Numbered from the stretch's first letter, positions 31,188-40,620 are shown. The stretch is DNA of 64,000 nucleotides from Paludibacteraceae bacterium (GCA_017467185.1 JAFTSS010000080.1:1-64000); one strand, 5' to 3'. The notes: generated by a model not told the origin, from the sequence alone. Program-made: numbers and translations.

Positions 31188-33167
31188 ATGAAAAATAGTT
31201 TTATTATTTCAATATTTTTATTGTTGGTTTCTGTTGGCATGGTGGCTCAGGAGCAACGACCTGCTACATTGGGTGGCGCGCCTGAATATTTGGGTTACAC
31301 TCAGGTGTATGATTTTATTGAGGAGATGGCTGATATGGGCATCATTAGTGTTAATTCGGTGGTGAAGCCATACGATAGGAATCAGATTGCGGCTTGGCTT
31401 GTAGAGGTGGCGGAGTCTGACACGTTGTTGTCGGTGCGTCAGCGTAAGGAGTTACTGTTCTACTTGAATGATTTTGCTCTTGAGTGTGAGGGTATGTATG
31501 ATGGTATTGTGCAGTGGTCGAATGTGGGTTCTATTGTTAATAGAGATTTGTGGGGAGATGCTTTTTCAATTCATAATTCACAATTCACAATTCATAATTC
31601 ACAACAATCGGACCCCTCAGTCCTACGGACAGCTCCCCTAAAACAGGGGAGCAATAGTGAGACCGCATATTCTCCCCCTGTTTTAGGGGGAGTACCCGAA
31701 GGGGGAGGGGGTAATAACTCTCAACTCTATTCTTTGTCATTATTGCAACCTGCATTTCATTATGCTGATAAGTGGTTTGAGTGTAAGATAAATCCTATAT
31801 TGGGTATGGACTTGACGATGAATAGTCATGGGATGGTGATGCATCGATGGTATGGGGCAGAGATACGTGCTGATATTATGGATCATTTAGCAGTGTGGGG
31901 TTCGATTCGTGACCATTCGTATTCGGGGCAATATCTTGATAAGAGTTACTATGAGAGTATAGGTCAAAAGGTGTCGTATGGTGGAGTGTTGTCGAGACCG
32001 GAATTTTTGAATATGTTGCCTGGTGGGTCGTATCATCCGATGTCGTACGGTGGTGATTATGCCGAAATTCGTGCAGGTATTAAGGCTTATACTTGGTGGG
32101 GTTCGATAGGTTTGGTTAAAGATAATTTACAGTGGGGTGATTCTTATTATTCGTCAAATATATTGTCGGGTCGGGCTCCGTCGTTTCCGATGATTGAGTT
32201 GAAATTGAAACCTTGTAAGTGGTTTAGATTGGATTATATTCATGGCTTTTTGGCAAGTGAAGTGGTGGATTCGACAAAATATTATTCTGGAGATACAACT
32301 ATAGTCGGCGTGAAAGATAAGTTTTATCGTCCTGCGGCGAAGTATTTAGCTGCAAATATGTTGACATTTACACCTGTGAAAGGATTGGATTTGTCGGTAG
32401 GATCATCTATAGTATATGGTACAGGCTCAATGTGGGCTGCATTCTCGTTGCCGATTTCATTCTTTAATTCAATAGATCATCAGATGAATTTTAATGCTGC
32501 TGATAATGAAAATTCTCAGATATTTTTGAATATATCGACACGAAATTTGAAATATACACATTTTTATGCCTCAGTATTTGTAGATGAATTTAGATTTGGG
32601 CGATTGAAAAAATCAAGTAATCAGTTTAATTTCTTCGGTTGGAAAATAGGGGGGCGTGTGTCGAATTGGCCTGTGAAGGATTTATCTGTTATGGTGGAAT
32701 ATACGCAGACCAATCCTGGTACTTATGAACACTTGTATGATTTATTGAAATATACGACAAATAATTATGGTTTGGGGCATTATTTAGGTGACAATGCGCG
32801 TGAGGTGGTAGCTAAAGTGTCATATAAACCTGTGCGTGGTTTGACTTTGGATTTGAGTTATGTAGGGGGGTGGAAATATAATGAATTAGTGTATGGATAT
32901 GATGCAACTTTTATTATGCGTAAGCCATACGAGAATGTTGTTTGGCGTAATGATGAAGTAAAATTGCATGCTGTGTATGAGGTGGTTAATAATGCATACG
33001 CTTTTCTTGATTTTGGGTGGAATAATGCACGTGGTTTTGATGTAGAGAATGAAAATGTCGGTGCTGAAATCCGCCTCGATGCTGAAGGATACCTAAAACG
33101 CTACACCCCTGCGTTCTATTGGGGTCAGAATTTTACGGTTAAGATGGGATTCTCGTTTTATTATTGA
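31188..33167 (+). CDS. Wzi-like outer-membrane capsule assembly protein
   Basis: 659 residues, signal peptide MKNSFIISIFLLLVSVGMVAQ followed by a beta-barrel-type sequence with many alternating aromatic strands. The Caps_assemb_Wzi family is indicated by the N-terminal helical plug (LGYTQVYDFIEEMADMGII), the HRWYGAEIRADIMDHLAVWGSIRDHS segment and the late QTNPGTYEHLYDLLKYTTNNYG...LGHYLGDNARE region. Wzi binds capsule polysaccharide at the cell surface. Odd point: residues about 126-175 are encoded by an in-frame block of intergenic-type repeats (31567-31710). It begins 18 bp after the ATPase stop. Confidence 0.85.
   Translation: MKNSFIISIFLLLVSVGMVAQEQRPATLGGAPEYLGYTQVYDFIEEMADMGIISVNSVVKPYDRNQIAAWLVEVAESDTLLSVRQRKELLFYLNDFALECEGMYDGIVQWSNVGSIVNRDLWGDAFSIHNSQFTIHNSQQSDPSVLRTAPLKQGSNSETAYSPPVLGGVPEGGGGNNSQLYSLSLLQPAFHYADKWFECKINPILGMDLTMNSHGMVMHRWYGAEIRADIMDHLAVWGSIRDHSYSGQYLDKSYYESIGQKVSYGGVLSRPEFLNMLPGGSYHPMSYGGDYAEIRAGIKAYTWWGSIGLVKDNLQWGDSYYSSNILSGRAPSFPMIELKLKPCKWFRLDYIHGFLASEVVDSTKYYSGDTTIVGVKDKFYRPAAKYLAANMLTFTPVKGLDLSVGSSIVYGTGSMWAAFSLPISFFNSIDHQMNFNAADNENSQIFLNISTRNLKYTHFYASVFVDEFRFGRLKKSSNQFNFFGWKIGGRVSNWPVKDLSVMVEYTQTNPGTYEHLYDLLKYTTNNYGLGHYLGDNAREVVAKVSYKPVRGLTLDLSYVGGWKYNELVYGYDATFIMRKPYENVVWRNDEVKLHAVYEVVNNAYAFLDFGWNNARGFDVENENVGAEIRLDAEGYLKRYTPAFYWGQNFTVKMGFSFYY
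31567..31710. repeat. Repeat-derived insertion inside the wzi-like gene
   Basis: 31567-31604 is a heptad array of AATTCAT/AATTCAC. It is followed by CAGTCCTACGGACAGCTCCC and an inverted pair CCCCTAAAACAGGGG / CCCCCTGTTTTAGGGGG. Similar pieces occur in spacers (26370-26402). The frame stays open and encodes a Ser/Asn/Gly/Pro-rich linker. Confidence 0.8.
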
Positions 33168-33222
33168 AATGTCAGCAGTTAATAATCAACAGATAATGAA
33201 TTACTAATATATTTAGTTTTTT

Positions 33223-34869
33223 ATGAGAAATAAGATTTTAGAATTATTGCACAATCGTAGAGAAAATGTAGAGGTTGAATTTAAGAGTGCAAAAGGTGGT
33301 TTCCCTGGAAGTTTTTGGGAGACTTTTTCGGCGTTTGCAAACACTAATGGTGGTGTGATTGTTTTAGGTGTGAAAGAACATAAAGGTGTTTTTGTATATG
33401 ATGGTTTTGATGATGTTCAAATTGAGAAATTGAAGAAAACTTTTTGGGATTGTGTGCATAATAAAGATAAGGTTAGTGTTACTTTGTTGGCTGAGAAAGA
33501 TGTAAAAGAACTTGAAATAGATGGACGCAAATTGCTTATCTTTGCTGTTCCTCGTGCTCCATACGATTTAAAACCTGTATATTTAACGCGTAATCCTTTT
33601 GGTAATACCTTTAAAAGAAATCATGAAGGAGATTATAGATGTACAGATCTGGAGGTGAGATTGATGTTTGCTGATGCGCAACATGCTTCTAAAGCCTTTG
33701 ATAATCAGATATTACCTAATTACTCAATGGCGGATATTGATATGGCTACGCTTAAAGGCTATCGTCAACGATTTATGTTGCGTAGAGAAAATCACCCTTG
33801 GAATGATGAGGATGATATGGGCTTTTTAACAAAATTGGGGGCTTATAGGATTGATAGAGAGACAGGAAAAGAGGGATTTACTCGTGCTGGAATTTTGATG
33901 TTTGGAAAGACAGAAAGCATAACAGATGAAGTCTGTGTGCCTTGGTATTTTGTTGATTATCAGGAGAAATTAAGTGAGGACGTAGAGGTTAGGTGGTCGG
34001 ATAGAATCTATCCTGATGGAACTTGGGAAGCTAATTTGTATCAGTTTTTTTTCCGTGTCTATAATAAATTAGTACAAACATTACCAACACCATTTCAATT
34101 GGAGGGTGCTGAGCGAAAAGAGGAAACTTCGGCTCAGATTTCTCTGAGGGAAGCTTTGGTAAATGCTTTGGTACATTGTAATTATGCCGAACAAGGTAAT
34201 ATTTTGGTAACAAGAACAAAAAATCAAATAGTTTTTCGTAATCCAGGCACGATGCTTATTGCTGTTGAGGATTTTTATGCTGGTAGTATCAGTTTGTGCC
34301 GAAATTCAATTCTACAGAAGTTTTTTGTTCAGTTAGGCTATGGAGAAAAAGCTGGTAGTGGTGCTGATGTTATTTCTAAGGGTTGGATTGATAATGATTT
34401 AAAAAAACCAGTATTGATAGAACGGGTGCAACCTGATGCTGTTTCTTTGGTTTTTGATTTATCTGATTTAGATGTGAAGTTTAAGCAAGATACTACCCAA
34501 AAGAGAGAAAATACTACCCTAAAGGAGCAAGATACTACCCAAAAGAAAGAAAATACTACCCAAAAGGAGCAAGATACTACCCAAAAGAGCAAAAATACTA
34601 CCCAAAAGAAAGAAAATACTACCCCAAAGAGCAAAAACACTACCCAAAAGAAAGGACAAAACACTACCCAAAAGAGGTCAGCTCTTCAATTGTCAATTAT
34701 TGAATATTTGAGACAGCATCCTACTGCTACTCGTGAAGATATGGTTAATAATATTCCAGAAGCAACAATAGATGGAGTAAAATATAGTCTTACGCGATTG
34801 AAGAAATTGGGTGATATAGAGCGTGTTGGTGGGCGTAAAACAGGTTATTGGGTTGTTTATTATGAATAA
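33223..34869 (+). CDS. AlbA_2 (Schlafen-like) domain / RecG-C-like protein with repeat linker
   Basis: 548 residues. N-terminal AlbA_2 domain: NVEVEFKSAKGGFPGSFWETFSAFANTNGGVIVLGV. The middle has an HATPase_c_4-like segment (SLREALVNALVHCNYAEQGNILVTR...FRNPGTM...EKAGSGADVI). A 9-unit, 21-bp tandem repeat (34489-34680) encodes a TTQK linker. The C-terminus is a winged helix (LSIIEYLRQHPTATREDMVNNI...LTRLKKLGDIERVG). The family is thought to bind nucleic acid and act as a regulator or defence factor; no function is proven. It overlaps the next gene by 8 bp. Confidence 0.82.
   Translation: MRNKILELLHNRRENVEVEFKSAKGGFPGSFWETFSAFANTNGGVIVLGVKEHKGVFVYDGFDDVQIEKLKKTFWDCVHNKDKVSVTLLAEKDVKELEIDGRKLLIFAVPRAPYDLKPVYLTRNPFGNTFKRNHEGDYRCTDLEVRLMFADAQHASKAFDNQILPNYSMADIDMATLKGYRQRFMLRRENHPWNDEDDMGFLTKLGAYRIDRETGKEGFTRAGILMFGKTESITDEVCVPWYFVDYQEKLSEDVEVRWSDRIYPDGTWEANLYQFFFRVYNKLVQTLPTPFQLEGAERKEETSAQISLREALVNALVHCNYAEQGNILVTRTKNQIVFRNPGTMLIAVEDFYAGSISLCRNSILQKFFVQLGYGEKAGSGADVISKGWIDNDLKKPVLIERVQPDAVSLVFDLSDLDVKFKQDTTQKRENTTLKEQDTTQKKENTTQKEQDTTQKSKNTTQKKENTTPKSKNTTQKKGQNTTQKRSALQLSIIEYLRQHPTATREDMVNNIPEATIDGVKYSLTRLKKLGDIERVGGRKTGYWVVYYE
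34489..34680 (+). repeat. Nine 21-bp tandem repeats within the AlbA_2 gene
   Basis: Units start at 34489, 34510, 34531, 34552, 34573, 34594, 34615, 34636 (24 bp) and 34660. Core ACTACCCAAAAG, peptide (N/D)TTQK(K/S/E)x. Length changes of one unit keep the frame. Confidence 0.93.
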
Positions 34870-35542
34870 AAAAATTTGTGATATAAACGTGAGGATGGCT
34901 GTGGGTGAGGTGTACTCATTCAGGGTGGGGGAGTATGCTCCGATGCATCGGGTGGAGTTGATGGGGCGATTGGTCTATTGTGGATTTGAGATTATGGAAG
35001 CAGATGATGAGGTAATACGTGTGAGAAAGGTGAAAAATGTGAATGTTGAGGATTGTCTTGAACGGGAATATGGGTGGATTGTGAAGTTGCGTCGGGTGGG
35101 TAAAGATGGGCGAAGATTTAATATTTATAAATTGCGCACGATGTATCCATACGCTGAATATTTACAGAAATGGATGTATGAACAGTATAATCTTGATAAT
35201 AAGGGGAAGATAGCTAATGATTTTCGTATAACTAAAATTGGGCGTTGGTTGCGCAGGTTTTGGATTGATGAGCTGCCAAATCTTTGGAACTTGTTGCGTG
35301 GTGAGATGAAATTGGTGGGGGTACGTCCGTTGTCGGAACATTACTATTCATTGTATCGCGAAGAGGTGCAGATGGCTCGAATAAAATATAAACCAGGATT
35401 GTTGCCTCCGTTTTATGTGGATAAACCATCGACGTTAGAAGAGATACAAGAGTCGGAGATGAGGTATTTGGAGGCTTGTGCTAAAGACGGAGTGTGTCGG
35501 ACCGATTGGTGGTATTTCTGGAAAATAGTTTTTCGTAGATAA
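34862..35542 (+). CDS. Bacterial sugar transferase (phosphoglycosyl transferase), no visible membrane helix
   Basis: 227 residues. The catalytic domain of monotopic phosphoglycosyl transferases is clear: RVGKDGRRFNIYKLRTM, TKIGRWLRRFWIDELPNLWNLLRGEMKLVGVRPL with the catalytic Asp-Glu pair in IDELP, and KPGLLPPFYVD. These enzymes start repeat-unit synthesis by moving sugar-1-phosphate to undecaprenyl phosphate. The usual N-terminal re-entrant membrane helix is not visible; the first about 75 residues are polar. The ATG at 34862 overlaps the preceding stop. A WecA-like initiator is also present at 224, so this gene may serve another glycan or be a variant form. Confidence 0.8.
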   Translation: MNKKICDINVRMAVGEVYSFRVGEYAPMHRVELMGRLVYCGFEIMEADDEVIRVRKVKNVNVEDCLEREYGWIVKLRRVGKDGRRFNIYKLRTMYPYAEYLQKWMYEQYNLDNKGKIANDFRITKIGRWLRRFWIDELPNLWNLLRGEMKLVGVRPLSEHYYSLYREEVQMARIKYKPGLLPPFYVDKPSTLEEIQESEMRYLEACAKDGVCRTDWWYFWKIVFRR

Positions 35543-35640
35543 ATTTACGACATAAAGACAAAAAGTATATAATTTTTATATTATGACATAGAGGTCTTAT
35601 TTTGTTTCACAAAATATCGACCTAAAAGACATGTATTTAG

Positions 35641-35800
35641 TGTCGAGATGCGACAGTTGCATGTAGGGCTGTAAGAATACTGGTAGTGGTATAAACCTCA
35701 GTGTGATAATGGAAATAGTAGTCCCGTAGGGACGTAAGAATACAGGCAGGGGTGTAAACCCCTGTTACAGATATGCACAATAAAAAAACCCCGTAGGGGT
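35641..35800. repeat. REP block upstream of RAYT gene
   Basis: Hairpins in order: TGTCG-AGATG-CGACA (35641-35655), GTCCC-GTA-GGGAC (35721-35733), CAGGGGT-GTAA-ACCCCTG (35747-35764), ACCCC-GTA-GGGGT (35788-35800). The last three reappear in mirror order downstream of the gene at 36281-36361. Confidence 0.88.
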
Positions 35801-35815
35801 GAAAGAGACTAGAAT

Positions 35816-36271
35816 ATGGGAAATTCATTAGTAAAAATAGACATACATCTAATATTTCACATAAAAAGCACAGGGATCAAATTGCGCGAGAGCGATTTTA
35901 ATGATATTTTTGCATATATTGGAGGAATAATAAAAGGTGCGCACGGCATACCAATTGCGATTGCTGGTCGCCCAGATCATGTGCATATATTGACCTCATT
36001 ACCCAAAATGATAGCATTATCAGAATTTGTTCGTATTATAAAATCCAATAGTAGCAAATGGATAAAGACAAAAAATGTTGGATATAAGCAATTTGAATGG
36101 CAAGAAGGGTATGGGGCGTTTTCGGTGAGTCCGACATTGTTGGATAAAACGATAAATTATATTCGTAGTCAGGAGGAGCATCATACGAAGAGAAATGCCA
36201 AGGAGGAATATAAAATGTTTTTGGATGCGTATGGTATAGAATATGACGAGCAATATTTGATTGATGATTAA
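35816..36271 (+). CDS. REP-associated tyrosine transposase (RAYT, IS200-like Y1 HUH)
   Basis: 151 residues. HUH metal-binding motif HVH at 55-57 in GRPDHVHIL, and the catalytic Tyr115 in TINYIRSQEEHH. Length and motifs fit TnpA-REP proteins, which bind and cut REP palindromes in single-stranded DNA. It is flanked on both sides by the same three palindromes in opposite orientation, which is the arrangement of a REP-RAYT unit. There is no TnpB. Active-site residues are intact. Confidence 0.87.
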   Translation: MGNSLVKIDIHLIFHIKSTGIKLRESDFNDIFAYIGGIIKGAHGIPIAIAGRPDHVHILTSLPKMIALSEFVRIIKSNSSKWIKTKNVGYKQFEWQEGYGAFSVSPTLLDKTINYIRSQEEHHTKRNAKEEYKMFLDAYGIEYDEQYLIDD

Positions 36272-36280
36272 AACTCTGTC

Positions 36281-36361
36281 ACCCCTTCGGGGTTTATGGT
36301 GTGTATGATACGTTTATCAGGGGTTGACACCCCTGCCTGTAATATATTGTCCCTATGGGAC
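36281..36361. repeat. Mirror-image REP block downstream of RAYT gene
   Basis: ACCCC-TTC-GGGGT (36281-36293), CAGGGG-TTGACA-CCCCTG (36318-36335), GTCCC-TAT-GGGAC (36349-36361). Same three hairpins as upstream, in reverse order and reverse-complement flanks (for example ACAGGCAGGGGTGT on both). Confidence 0.88.
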
Positions 36362-36444
36362 TTAAAAACCCCTATAGGAGACAAAAATAAAAATTAAATC
36401 CGGATGGTCGACTGTCGACCGTAGACTGTTGACATTATATAATC

Positions 36445-37557
36445 ATGAAAAAAATAGAAATGGTTGACCTACGTGGTCAGTATGAAAAGATAAAATCGGC
36501 AGTAGATGCTGGTATTCAGGAGGTGATTGACTCAACTCAGTTTGTGAAAGGCGGTAAGGTGAAGGAGTTTGAACAGCAGTTGGCTGAGTATCTTGGTGTG
36601 AAACATGTTGTTGCTGTGGGCAATGGCACCGATGCATTACAGATTGCGCTGATGGCATTGGGCTTGAAGCCTGGCGATGAGGTGATTACGCCTACGTTTA
36701 CATTTATAGCTACGGCTGAGGTGGTGGCGTTGTTGGGATTGACGCCCGTGGTGGTGGATGTGGATTACGACACGATGTGTGTAACGGCAGAGGCTATTGA
36801 GCGTGCTATTACACCACGGACTAAAGCTATCGTTCCTGTTCATCTATTTGGACAAAATGCTGATATGGAGGGCATTTTGTCGGTGGCAAAGAAGCATAAT
36901 TTGTATGTGGTAGAGGATGCGTGTCAGTCGATGGGTTCGCGATATACATTCTCGGACGGACGAGTGGCGGCGAGTGGTACGATGGGGGATATAGGGTGTA
37001 CATCGTTTTTCCCGTCGAAAAATCTTGGCTGTTATGGCGATGGAGGTGCATTGTTTACCGATGATGATGAGTTGGCACAACGGATTCGTGTGATAGCAAA
37101 TCATGGTATGGAGGTGCGTTATCATCACGATATGGTGGGGGTGAATAGTCGCTTGGATTCGATACAGGCGGCGGTGTTGTTGGCAAAGTTGCCACATTTG
37201 GATGAGTATATCGAGGCACGACAACGTGCTGCAGAGTATTATAATAAAGCATTTGAGGGAGATGCTCGTTTCTTGATACCAAAGGTTGGGCGAGGCACTA
37301 CGCATGCGTATCATCAATATACGTTGCGGTGTGTGGGGGTAGATAGAGATGCTTTGCGTGAGCAGTTGGCTGCGAAAGGAGTGCCAGCAATGATATATTA
37401 TCCAATACCATTGCATCAGCAGAAGGCATATCAAGATCCACGCTATAAAGCAGGTAATTTTCCTATGGCAGAACAGTTAGCAAAAGAGGTATTGAGTTTG
37501 CCAATGCACACAGAATTAGACCTCGAACAACTGGAGTATATCGTGGGGAGTTTATAG
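36445..37557 (+). CDS. DegT/DnrJ/EryC1/StrS aminotransferase, WbpE/WlbC-like
   Basis: 370 residues, PLP-dependent sugar aminotransferase. VGNGTDALQIALMALGLKPG binds PLP phosphate, VEDACQSMGS carries the PLP-stacking Asp, and FFPSKNLGCYGDGGA holds the Schiff-base Lys. DLRGQYEKIKSAVDAGIQEV at the N-terminus resembles WbpE, which aminates UDP-2-acetamido-2-deoxy-3-oxo-glucuronate at C3. A WbpB-like oxidoreductase 0.7 kb downstream supports that role; the second GxxExxY gene with its repeats separates them. Codons are much GC-richer than in the cargo genes. Confidence 0.86.
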   Translation: MKKIEMVDLRGQYEKIKSAVDAGIQEVIDSTQFVKGGKVKEFEQQLAEYLGVKHVVAVGNGTDALQIALMALGLKPGDEVITPTFTFIATAEVVALLGLTPVVVDVDYDTMCVTAEAIERAITPRTKAIVPVHLFGQNADMEGILSVAKKHNLYVVEDACQSMGSRYTFSDGRVAASGTMGDIGCTSFFPSKNLGCYGDGGALFTDDDELAQRIRVIANHGMEVRYHHDMVGVNSRLDSIQAAVLLAKLPHLDEYIEARQRAAEYYNKAFEGDARFLIPKVGRGTTHAYHQYTLRCVGVDRDALREQLAAKGVPAMIYYPIPLHQQKAYQDPRYKAGNFPMAEQLAKEVLSLPMHTELDLEQLEYIVGSL

Positions 37558-37570
37558 AAGTTTTTTGTTA

Positions 37571-37704
37571 AAAAGACAGAATAACATAAAAACATAAAAA
37601 TATATGTAATAAGACATAATAATATAAGCACATAAAAATATATGTAATAAGACAGAATAACGTAAAAACATAATTTTGTTCTTAGGTCTTAAAAATTAAA
37701 GATA
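37571..37704. repeat. Direct repeat D, left of GxxExxY gene 2
   Basis: 37571-37604 is identical to 38128-38161 (starts AAAAGACAGAATAACATAAA). Internal period 8 (GACAGAAT, AACATAAA, AACATAAA). The section ending TTCTTAGGTCTTAAAAATTA (37679-37698) matches the right side at about 38176-38195. Confidence 0.85.
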
Positions 37705-37712
37705 TTTATCAT

Positions 37713-38096
37713 ATGGATATTGAAAGTTTGGTTACAGAAATTGTTGATGCTGCATTTCAAGTGAAGAAGAGATTAGTTTCTGGTTTTTTGGAGTCAATAT
37801 ATGAAAAAGCATTAATAATAGAATTGACAGAAAGAGGGTTGGATGTTCAATCGCAAGTTCCAATTGAGGTGGATTATAAGGGTCATGTTATCGGAGAATT
37901 TAAATTGGATTTATTGGTAGAGGATAAAGTGATAGTTGAGGTTAAAGCTGTTAATCAGTTGTTGACTGTACATAGTTTGCAATTAGTTAATTATTTGACG
38001 GCAGCGCATAAAGATGTTGGTTTGCTTATTAATTTCGGTGAAGAACAATTTGTTGCAAAAAGAAAATATCGTTTATATACACCAACCAAAAGATAA
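37713..38096 (+). CDS. GxxExxY protein (second copy)
   Basis: 127 residues. SGFLESIYEKALIIEL is the GxxExxY region (here in the form SGFLESIY), followed by GEFKLDLLVEDKVIVEVK (Asp and E-x-K of a PDDEXK-like core) and LVNYLTAAHKDVGLLINFG. Distinct in sequence from the copy at 1404-1793. It is inserted between the WbpE-like and WbpB-like genes and bracketed by octamer-rich direct repeats. Confidence 0.86.
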   Translation: MDIESLVTEIVDAAFQVKKRLVSGFLESIYEKALIIELTERGLDVQSQVPIEVDYKGHVIGEFKLDLLVEDKVIVEVKAVNQLLTVHSLQLVNYLTAAHKDVGLLINFGEEQFVAKRKYRLYTPTKR

Positions 38097-38127
38097 AAAT
38101 AAATAAGAAGACAGAATAACTTTTTTG

Positions 38128-38201
38128 AAAAGACAGAATAACATAAAAACATAAAAATATAATTTTGTTTTTCTGTTCTTATGTCTTAAAAATTAGAGAT
38201 A
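38128..38201. repeat. Direct repeat D, right of GxxExxY gene 2
   Basis: Second copy of the 34-bp identical segment of 37571-37604 and of the following TTAAAAATTAGAGATA-type end. A further reverse octamer run (GTTCTTTTGTTCTTATGTCT) lies at 38232-38251, close to the next ATG. Confidence 0.85.
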
Positions 38202-38256
38202 AAATAAGTAAGAAGTCTAAAAAAATAATTATGTTCTTTTGTTCTTATGTCTTTAA

Positions 38257-39231
<975 letters not shown>

Positions 39232-39238
39232 TTTGTGT

Positions 39239-39781
39239 TTATATTAAGTCTATAACCTTTGAAATAGCGCTACTCTCGAAGCCGCGCGATTGGGCAAACT
39301 TAAATAGTTTGCCCTTTTTTTCATATTCCGATGAATATTTTAATGTGCGTAATTTATCGTGCAATATCTCTTGTAATTTCTCTAAATATTCCTCTTCATC
39401 TATTTGCTCCAAAGCCTCTTCTATATACCCACTCTCTATATCTTTACTTCTGAGCATCATCCCAATTTTGTATTTTCCCCAGTGGTTAAAGCGGAACTTA
39501 TCTTTAGCATAACTATTTGCATATCGCTGATTATTAACGTAACGTTCCTCTATAAGATACGCAATTATTTTATCTGCTTCCTCATTTGTCGCACCCCATG
39601 CCAAAAGTTTTTCTCTCACTTCACTCTCGCAATGCTCGCATCTCGAAGCATAAGTCGCTGCCTTCGATAAAAATGCACAATGCATAATGCATAATGCACA
39701 ATTTTTTCCTTGACAAAATTCTTGTGTTTCGTTTTTCATGTTTTGTGTATTATATTTCATATATTGTACCACATGTCTCAT
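39239..39781 (-). CDS. recX: Regulatory protein RecX
   Basis: Inhibitor of RecA. Three-helix-repeat pattern: CEHCESEVREKLLAWGATNEEADKIIAYLIEERYVNNQRYANSYAKDKFRFNHWGKYKI, typical of RecX. The first about 38 residues (including CALCIMHCAF) are not conserved and are encoded by the heptad array AATGCAY at 39671-39703, so the original start may have been lost or displaced; an internal ATG at 39685 would give a near-normal N-terminus. The ATG at 39781 lies 2 bp after the prmC stop on the same strand, implying coupled translation. Confidence 0.85.
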   Translation of the reverse strand: MRHVVQYMKYNTQNMKNETQEFCQGKNCALCIMHCAFLSKAATYASRCEHCESEVREKLLAWGATNEEADKIIAYLIEERYVNNQRYANSYAKDKFRFNHWGKYKIGMMLRSKDIESGYIEEALEQIDEEEYLEKLQEILHDKLRTLKYSSEYEKKGKLFKFAQSRGFESSAISKVIDLI

Positions 39782-39783
39782 AT

Positions 39784-40620
39784 CTATAATATTGCTTTTA
39801 TCATACGAGCATTACCATTTATATCTTCTCTTAATTCCACATTTTTATATCCTAAACCAATCAATAAATCACAAGTTTCTTGTCCAAGATACTGATTTAT
39901 TTCAAAATACAATGCTCCATTTGGTGTGAGATGGGTAAGTGCAAATTTTCCAATTGTTCGATAAAAAATCAAAGGGTCATCGTCCGTAACAAACAGAGCT
40001 GTATGTGGGTCGTAATCAAGCACATTTGCCTCCATTTCTGCTTTTTCACACTCTCTGACGTATGGCGGATTACTAACAATAAAGTTGAAAGTTGAAAGTT
40101 GAGAGTTGAAAGTTTTATTTAATATATCCCCTTTTATGAAATCAACATTTTCTACCTCCAACAATTTAGCATTTTCTTTTGCCAAAGATAGAGCCTCCTC
40201 CGAGATGTCAAGAGCAGTTACCGTGCTATTAGTCAATTCTTTTGCCAACGACAAAGCAATACACCCCGTTCCCGTTCCAATATCAAGTATGTTGAGAGTT
40301 GAGAGTTGAGGGTTGAGAGTTGAGATATCGTGTAGAATCCAATTCACAAGTTCTTCTGTTTCAGGACGTGGAACAAGTGCTCTACCATCACATTTAAACC
40401 TATATCCATAAAACGTACTATACCCTAACACATGTTGCAAAGGCTCATTATTTCCCAACCTACATATAGCATCATCCAACCAAACTTGCTGTTTCTTTGT
40501 GAGTTGCAAATTTGGTTCAGCCAACAGCTGTGCCATTGACAAACCAGTTATATGGCTCGTCAACAATCGTTTTATATATGATGTAACTCTATTTTCTAAT
40601 TCCTGTTTCTTGTGTTTCAT
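39784..40620 (-). CDS. prmC: Release factor glutamine methyltransferase PrmC
   Basis: 278 residues. Methylates the GGQ glutamine of peptide release factors. SAM motif ILDIGTGTGCIALSLAKE and the substrate motif NPPYV are intact, after an N-terminal helical domain (LLGYSTFYGYRF, RPETEEL). Two loops carry repeat-derived peptides, NPQLSTLN before motif I and NSQLSTFN before NPPY, encoded by heptads of TCAACTY-type sequence (40290-40327 and 40081-40115 on the plus strand as GTTGAGA/GTTGAAA). Confidence 0.9.
   Translation of the reverse strand: MKHKKQELENRVTSYIKRLLTSHITGLSMAQLLAEPNLQLTKKQQVWLDDAICRLGNNEPLQHVLGYSTFYGYRFKCDGRALVPRPETEELVNWILHDISTLNPQLSTLNILDIGTGTGCIALSLAKELTNSTVTALDISEEALSLAKENAKLLEVENVDFIKGDILNKTFNSQLSTFNFIVSNPPYVRECEKAEMEANVLDYDPHTALFVTDDDPLIFYRTIGKFALTHLTPNGALYFEINQYLGQETCDLLIGLGYKNVELREDINGNARMIKAIL

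Noticed and set aside
34489-34680. Possible CRISPR-like array
   Set aside because: Head-to-tail 21-bp units without spacers, in frame in a coding region.
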